A stretch of 10,279 nt of DNA from positions 1 through 10,279 of the forward strand of contig CAZHPA010000054.1 in NCBI GenBank assembly GCA_964533945.1, in the 5' to 3' direction. The translations under genes and the position numbers were made by a program. The notes beneath the pieces were generated by a model. That model did not search any database and had not been told where the DNA came from. It saw only the letters and a list, made by a program, of their open reading frames with translations. Each line of letters starts with the position of its first letter. Position 1 is the first letter of the stretch. The DNA comes from CAZHPA01 sp964533945 (GTDB lineage: Bacteria > Bacillota > Clostridia > Lachnospirales > WRBF01). Below, piece after piece: positions 6,935 through 10,279 of this stretch.

Positions 6935-8059
6935 TTAAAACAATGGCAAAGCTTCAATAAGCTCTGAAATAGTTGGGCTTTTGGCGTTTTTAACATAATA
7001 GCCTGAAGTGCAAACGCCTAACGTTAAGGAACTTAAAGGACTTAACCCCAAAGCTTGCCCAAATGAGAATCCGGCATTAAAATTATCTCCTGCACCTGTA
7101 GTTAGTTTAGGCTTTTCGCAATAAGGTCCTTTAGTTATAAAAAATTCAGAATTAACAACAGCAACAGCTTCTTTTATAGGGTGGACAACAAGGCAATATA
7201 TAGAAAGCTTTTCATAAACCGCTTTTGCCGCATATTCTAAAAATTTATATCTCTCCGATTCTGTAATGGTTAAATCGTAAACTCCCATAACTTCAAACAT
7301 TTCTTTCTCATTTAAGCCCAAAATAACATTAAATTTATCTTGGAATTTGCCTATTAAAGATAATGCGTGTAAAATATCTTGCCTTGTACGTTTTTCAGGG
7401 TCGGCAAGGTCGAAAAATATAAAAGGTTTTTTATTTTTCGGGGTTAAAAGCGGGAAAACTTCTTCTATTATACCTTCCCAAATTTGACTCATATACGGCA
7501 TCATAGTCCAGTTTTCAAGCCCAACTAAACAGCATTCATCAATTATTTTGGCAATATTAGAAGTGCCACCCATAGCGCTTTTAATAGCTTCCCAATCAAT
7601 TTCTTTAAGAGAAGCATGCTTGCCAAAAATTAACTTTCCATCATAAAATTCGACAGCATCAGAAAATCCTGGGTCGCAAATGGAATATACTGCATCACAT
7701 TCGTTTGCCATACTTTGGAATACAGGACTTATAGCATCTTTTCCTAAAGCTCCAACATATGTTATTTTATTTCCGTAGTTTAAAAGCGCTTGTGCAAAAA
7801 TTGGACCATTGCCACCAAGCTTTGTTGCAACAGGTACAAGCTCAATATTTGTGCTTAATCCTGAGGCACGAGTTATTCTGTTTCCAAATTCGTTTATAGT
7901 TCCAACTCTTGTGAAACTTGAAAAATTTTCTCTTGTGTTAACAACATGAACAATATGGTCAACAAAGCCATCTATGCCAATTAACATTTTCCGCTGCGTC
8001 TTAATATCTTTCGAATTAATTTCTTCCAAAAGCCTTGAGATATTTGAAGATAAATCCAT
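6935..8059 (-). CDS. PfkB-family carbohydrate kinase, substrate unknown
   Basis: This 374-residue cytoplasmic protein has the ribokinase/PfkB fold signatures. The N-terminal strand is MLIGIDGFVDH (25-35), the glycine-rich substrate-binding motif is KLGGNGP (80-86), and the C-terminal signature is T320-T-G-A-G-D325, with Asp325 as the likely catalytic base and the preceding glycines forming the anion hole. The family phosphorylates sugars, nucleosides or related hydroxyl compounds with ATP. The IDGFVD and GLSTNIELVPV segments resemble an uncharacterised clostridial branch rather than ribokinase, fructokinase or 1-phosphofructokinase, so no substrate is assigned. A 24-residue N-terminal extension precedes the first strand. 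AGGGGA (8065-8070) precedes the ATG by 5 bases. The gene starts 15 bases after the stop of the carboxypeptidase gene and has no promoter of its own that I can see, so the two form an operon. No sugar transporter or metabolic partner is nearby. Confidence 0.9.
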   Translation of the reverse strand: MDLSSNISRLLEEINSKDIKTQRKMLIGIDGFVDHIVHVVNTRENFSSFTRVGTINEFGNRITRASGLSTNIELVPVATKLGGNGPIFAQALLNYGNKITYVGALGKDAISPVFQSMANECDAVYSICDPGFSDAVEFYDGKLIFGKHASLKEIDWEAIKSAMGGTSNIAKIIDECCLVGLENWTMMPYMSQIWEGIIEEVFPLLTPKNKKPFIFFDLADPEKRTRQDILHALSLIGKFQDKFNVILGLNEKEMFEVMGVYDLTITESERYKFLEYAAKAVYEKLSIYCLVVHPIKEAVAVVNSEFFITKGPYCEKPKLTTGAGDNFNAGFSFGQALGLSPLSSLTLGVCTSGYYVKNAKSPTISELIEALPLF

Positions 8060-8074
8060 ATATTCCCCTACTTT

Positions 8075-9529
8075 CTATACTAAATCATCATTGCTTCTAG
8101 TTCCAGTTCCGGGCTGAAGTTTTCGTGTTTTATATTTATATCTATAAACAGGATTGCTGTAATACGATTTTTCATTTCTTTTTAATATAAAAATAACAGC
8201 AAGCACTAGTGCAATTATACCAAAAATGCCAGCATAAATCATTACTTTTAAACTGAAAACTGCAGCTTTTTCGAATTTGCCCTCATTGGTTGGTTCGGTA
8301 ATTTCAGCAACAATATTGCTTTCTTGTCCTATATTTTGGTTTACATTTACATTTGCGTTTTGGTCTGCTAGGTTTTCTTTTGAAACTATATTAAGTGAAT
8401 TTATTTTTATATTGCCACAAAAAACTTCCAAATTTCCGACCACATCTCCCTTTGATACTGGAAGATTGACATTTCTTAAATTTAATTTCGTTGTCAAATT
8501 GTTTTGGGCAACTTTTGGTAAGTTCATAATTATATCTGTGCTACTTTCAAATTCAGCATTAATTGACTGACCACTTAACGTTTTAACTTCAGGCTTTTTA
8601 ATGTTTTTAAAGTCAACTACTTTAATGTCTTTAAATTGTTCGAATGAATAATCTAAAAGCGCTGCTGTATCAGTATATATTTTATTTTTTTCATCATGCA
8701 GAACAGATACTATAAGCTCAATGTCGCCACGTTTTGCATATGTGACAAGCGTATGCATTGCTTCATTTGTGAAACCTGTTTTGCCGCCGACAACATCTTC
8801 ATAGTAAAATTGACTTCCTCCGAAAATCATTTTATTTGAATTGTTTAAAGGGCGAACTTGCTCTTGTTTTTCAGTTGGTGGAATTTCATAACTTTTTGTG
8901 CTAATTAATTTAACAAAAAGCGGTTCTTTAATTGCTTCTTTCATAATTAAAGCCATATCGAAGGCTGTTGAATAGTGATTTTCGTCATGTAATCCATGCG
9001 GATTTGTGAAATTTGTGTTATATGCCCCTATTTCTTTTGCTGCCTTGGTCATTTCGGTACAAAACTGCTCAGTTGTTTGCGAAACATGTTCCGACAAAGC
9101 ATTGGCAACATCATTGGCAGAAGCTAACATAAGCCCGTAAAGTGCCTGTTGTGTTGTTAATGTTTCGTCTTCATTCATTGCAATATGGCTTGTTCCGTAT
9201 GGAAGGCTGAAAACTGCATTACGTGAAAAATAAACTTTATCGTCAAGGCTTTTTGTGTTTTTAATAGTTAAAAGCGCCGTCATAATTTTTGTTACACTTG
9301 CAGGATAGTTTTTCTCATGCATATTTTTATCATAAATAACAATACCGGTTTTTGCATCAATAACAACAGCGGAAGGAGCTATAATTTCCGGTGCTTTATT
9401 TTGTTCTGTTTGTTCCGCTTCTTGCATTTCTTGCGCTTCTTGTATTTGTGTTGCAAAAATAGTTTTATTTAAAAAAGCAACTTGATTAAAAATAATTAAC
9501 AAAAGCACAATTGCCAATCTAAGTTTCAT
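8075..9529 (-). CDS. D-alanyl-D-alanine carboxypeptidase (peptidase S11, DacF/PBP5 type)
   Basis: A low-molecular-mass penicillin-binding protein that removes the terminal D-Ala from peptidoglycan stem peptides outside the membrane. Numbered from the ATG at 9529 (484 residues), the three catalytic motifs are intact: S78-V-T-K81 with the acylated serine, S137-A-N139, and K250-T-G252. A signal peptide (MKLRLAIVLLLIIF...) likely ends at F25-A26. A Glu/Gln-rich spacer (about 28-45) leads to the catalytic domain, and a beta-rich PBP5_C-like domain follows. Near the C-terminus a transmembrane helix (about 428-449) is followed by a basic 34-residue tail with YRYKYKTRK, likely cytoplasmic. PBP5 itself uses an amphipathic helix, so a full membrane span and tail are a variation. 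An upstream in-frame ATG at 9559 is rejected because it abuts the -10 box and would lie before the transcription start. The gene leads the operon with the PfkB-type kinase. The exact paralogue (dacA, dacB or dacF) cannot be decided. Confidence 0.93.
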   Translation of the reverse strand: MKLRLAIVLLLIIFNQVAFLNKTIFATQIQEAQEMQEAEQTEQNKAPEIIAPSAVVIDAKTGIVIYDKNMHEKNYPASVTKIMTALLTIKNTKSLDDKVYFSRNAVFSLPYGTSHIAMNEDETLTTQQALYGLMLASANDVANALSEHVSQTTEQFCTEMTKAAKEIGAYNTNFTNPHGLHDENHYSTAFDMALIMKEAIKEPLFVKLISTKSYEIPPTEKQEQVRPLNNSNKMIFGGSQFYYEDVVGGKTGFTNEAMHTLVTYAKRGDIELIVSVLHDEKNKIYTDTAALLDYSFEQFKDIKVVDFKNIKKPEVKTLSGQSINAEFESSTDIIMNLPKVAQNNLTTKLNLRNVNLPVSKGDVVGNLEVFCGNIKINSLNIVSKENLADQNANVNVNQNIGQESNIVAEITEPTNEGKFEKAAVFSLKVMIYAGIFGIIALVLAVIFILKRNEKSYYSNPVYRYKYKTRKLQPGTGTRSNDDLV

Positions 9530-9538
9530 ATTTTTTTT

Positions 9539-9544
9539 CCTCTC
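9539..9544 (-). promoter_or_regulatory. Ribosome binding site of the carboxypeptidase gene
   Basis: GAGAGG on the minus strand, followed by nine A/T bases and then the ATG ending at 9529. Together with the promoter just upstream it selects this start over the ATG at 9559. Confidence 0.8.
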
Positions 9545-9559
9545 GTTAATATTAACCAT

Positions 9560-9588
9560 ATTATACCAGACTTTAATAATAATTTCAA
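9560..9588 (-). promoter_or_regulatory. Promoter of the carboxypeptidase-kinase operon
   Basis: On the minus strand TTGAAA (9583-9588) and a perfect TATAAT (9560-9565) are separated by 17 bases, and TGG before the -10 makes it an extended -10. The transcript should begin near 9553, leaving a leader of about 24 bases to the ATG at 9529. Confidence 0.82.
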
Positions 9589-9792
9589 GCTATAAATTCT
9601 AAAATAAGTTTACTATTATTGTAATATAGTGAAAAATATGTTGTAATATAATATAAGTTCATTATAATTTGAACAAAAAGTCTTTTAAACTTTTAAAACT
9701 CAACCTAAAATTATTTTACAGAATTTTTGTATTTTATACTTTAATTTTAAAAAATGGTATAGAATTTTGTAACGTTTAGAGGGGACAAATAT
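9589..9792. other. Very AT-rich intergenic stretch with small repeats
   Basis: No gene is visible in these roughly 200 bases. TTGTAATATA occurs twice in direct orientation (9619-9628 and 9641-9650), 22 bases apart, about two helical turns. GTTCA (9657-9661) and TGAAC (9670-9674) form an inverted repeat around an 8-base A/T core. Both could be regulator sites for the carboxypeptidase operon or for the rightward ORF, but A/T-rich DNA yields such patterns by chance. Confidence 0.4.
9755..9784 (+). promoter_or_regulatory. Possible -10 element and ribosome binding site for the right-end ORF
   Basis: TGG followed by TATAGA (9758-9763) resembles an extended -10, but no convincing -35 lies 16-18 bases upstream. 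AGAGGGG (9778-9784) stands 8 bases before the ATG at 9793 and is a good ribosome binding site. If the -10 is used, the leader would be only about 20 bases, like that of the carboxypeptidase gene. Confidence 0.45.
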
Positions 9793-9948
9793 ATGAATTA
9801 TGTAAACACGGCAAGCTTTGGGTTTGAAAATCAAATATGGAATTTTGTCTGCGTTTTACATATAGGCATTTTAAAGTACAATGAGTATAGTAAAAAAAGC
9901 CATAAAATAGGCTTTGTAATATCTTGTGCTGATAAAGAATATATATAA
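9793..9948 (+). CDS. Small ORF of 51 codons, unknown or remnant
   Basis: A plus-strand frame with a good ribosome binding site and an ATG start, ending in TAA. The product begins MNYVNTASFGFENQ and ends CADKEYI. It has no signal peptide or recognised domain. The start loosely recalls THUMP-type RNA methyltransferases, which often open with a short strand followed by FGLE, but the match is too short to name it. The same frame stays largely open after the stop (stops only at 9946, 10051 and 10078 before 10150), so this may be the 5' end of a decayed gene rather than a complete small protein. A minus-strand ORF overlaps from 9831 to 10058 but lacks a ribosome binding site. Confidence 0.4.
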   Translation: MNYVNTASFGFENQIWNFVCVLHIGILKYNEYSKKSHKIGFVISCADKEYI

Positions 9949-10133
9949 AAATTTAAAACTATTATACCTACCGAAGGGATTTTAATTAGATTTTCCAATA
10001 TTGTTAATTTATCAATGGTAGTGCAATACCCCGCTTCGACCATGGCGATATAAGCCATGCATTCTGTCTATAAAAAATAAAATTCTGGAATTTCTAGTTT
10101 TGTCTTGATTTTTGATTTATTCATTTATTGTGA
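9949..10133 (+). other. Possible decayed coding sequence with a hairpin
   Basis: The frame of the preceding ORF runs on with stops only at 10051 and 10078 in this part. The segment just after the first stop reads like ordinary protein (IIPTEGILIRFSNIV...). No intact gene is visible. CATGGC (10041-10046) and GCCATG (10054-10059) form a 6-bp inverted repeat with a 7-base loop; no T-run follows at once, so it is not a standard terminator. No mobile-element ends or RNA gene could be recognised. Confidence 0.25.
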
Positions 10134-10145
10134 TATAGCAATGCA

Positions 10146-10279
10146 ATGTTGACACTGGCATGTCCTTTAGGGTTGGAGAGTATCAGTTGGATAGCAAACT
10201 ATAATTATATCTTTGGAAGTGTTAAAAATAATCAATCTTATGCAATACTAACAATAACAAAAGATGTTGATATTATGCG
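10146..10279 (+). CDS. Partial ORF leaving the window, THUMP-methyltransferase-like N-terminus (tentative)
   Basis: An open frame starts after a TGA at 10131 and runs off the right edge; the first ATG is at 10146 and gives 44 codons. It reads MLTLACPLGLESI and, near the edge, ITKDVDIMR. Class I SAM-dependent RNA methyltransferases with a THUMP domain (RlmL/YpsC type) commonly open with a similar L-I-A-T-x-P-x-G-x-E pattern, followed 25-35 residues later by a G-D-x-x-x-I-x-R segment. The resemblance is from memory, short and imperfect. There is no ribosome binding site before the ATG, so this may be a downstream piece of a frameshifted gene that began at 9793. The missing part outside the window would settle it. 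Confidence 0.3.
   Translation, partial: MLTLACPLGLESISWIANYNYIFGSVKNNQSYAILTITKDVDIM

Noticed and set aside
8277..8570. Plus-strand ORF opposite the carboxypeptidase gene
   Set aside because: It is a shadow of the C-terminal part of the carboxypeptidase; its hydrophobic translation reflects the A-rich coding strand.
9831..10058. Minus-strand ORF of 75 codons at the right end
   Set aside because: Its first half reads plausibly as protein, but there is no ribosome binding site, its second half is low in charged residues like translated non-coding DNA, and it overlaps a plus-strand ORF with good start signals. It is not excluded as a fragment.

Overview
The window is AT-rich DNA with strong AAGGAGG-type ribosome binding sites and near-consensus sigma-A promoters. 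It encodes a Firmicutes-type ribosomal protein S12, a secreted protein ending in a clostridial copper-amine-oxidase-N-like stalk domain, a DacF/PBP5-type DD-carboxypeptidase, and a tungsten/molybdenum aldehyde:ferredoxin oxidoreductase with its own polyferredoxin. This points to an anaerobic, low-GC member of the Clostridia; a finer placement cannot be supported from the sequence alone.

Layout. Positions 1-496 (minus) hold rpsL with its own promoter. A divergent intergenic region (497-930) carries the rpsL promoter and two tandem promoters facing the other way. These drive a 1154-residue secreted protein (931-4395) that looks like a major surface or S-layer-like protein. Two terminator hairpins follow it, and directly after them a perfect TTGACA-17-TATAAT promoter opens a two-gene redox operon. 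That operon is a four-cluster [4Fe-4S] ferredoxin (4578-4985) and an AOR-family oxidoreductase (4987-6744, one base after the ferredoxin stop). A bidirectional terminator at about 6829-6864 separates it from a convergent minus-strand operon. This operon has one promoter at 9560-9588 and encodes a membrane-anchored D-Ala-D-Ala carboxypeptidase (start corrected to 9529), then, after a 15-base gap, a PfkB-family sugar kinase of unknown substrate (6935-8059).

The right end (9590-10279) is not ordinary annotated sequence. After a very AT-rich stretch with small repeats there is a well-initiated 51-codon plus-strand ORF. A region with unusually few in-frame stops follows, then an open frame leaving the window whose first residues resemble the N-terminus of THUMP-domain RNA methyltransferases. 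It may be a decayed gene, two small related ORFs, or the start of a real gene.

Functional links. The ferredoxin and the AOR almost certainly form one complex that exchanges electrons between an aldehyde/acid couple and the ferredoxin pool. The carboxypeptidase and kinase are co-transcribed but have no obvious shared pathway. No CRISPR array, tRNA, rRNA or complete mobile element is visible. The most notable observations are a sharp codon-usage change inside the surface-protein gene, altered pterin-binding motifs in the AOR, and the possible decayed or duplicated THUMP-like sequence at the right edge.
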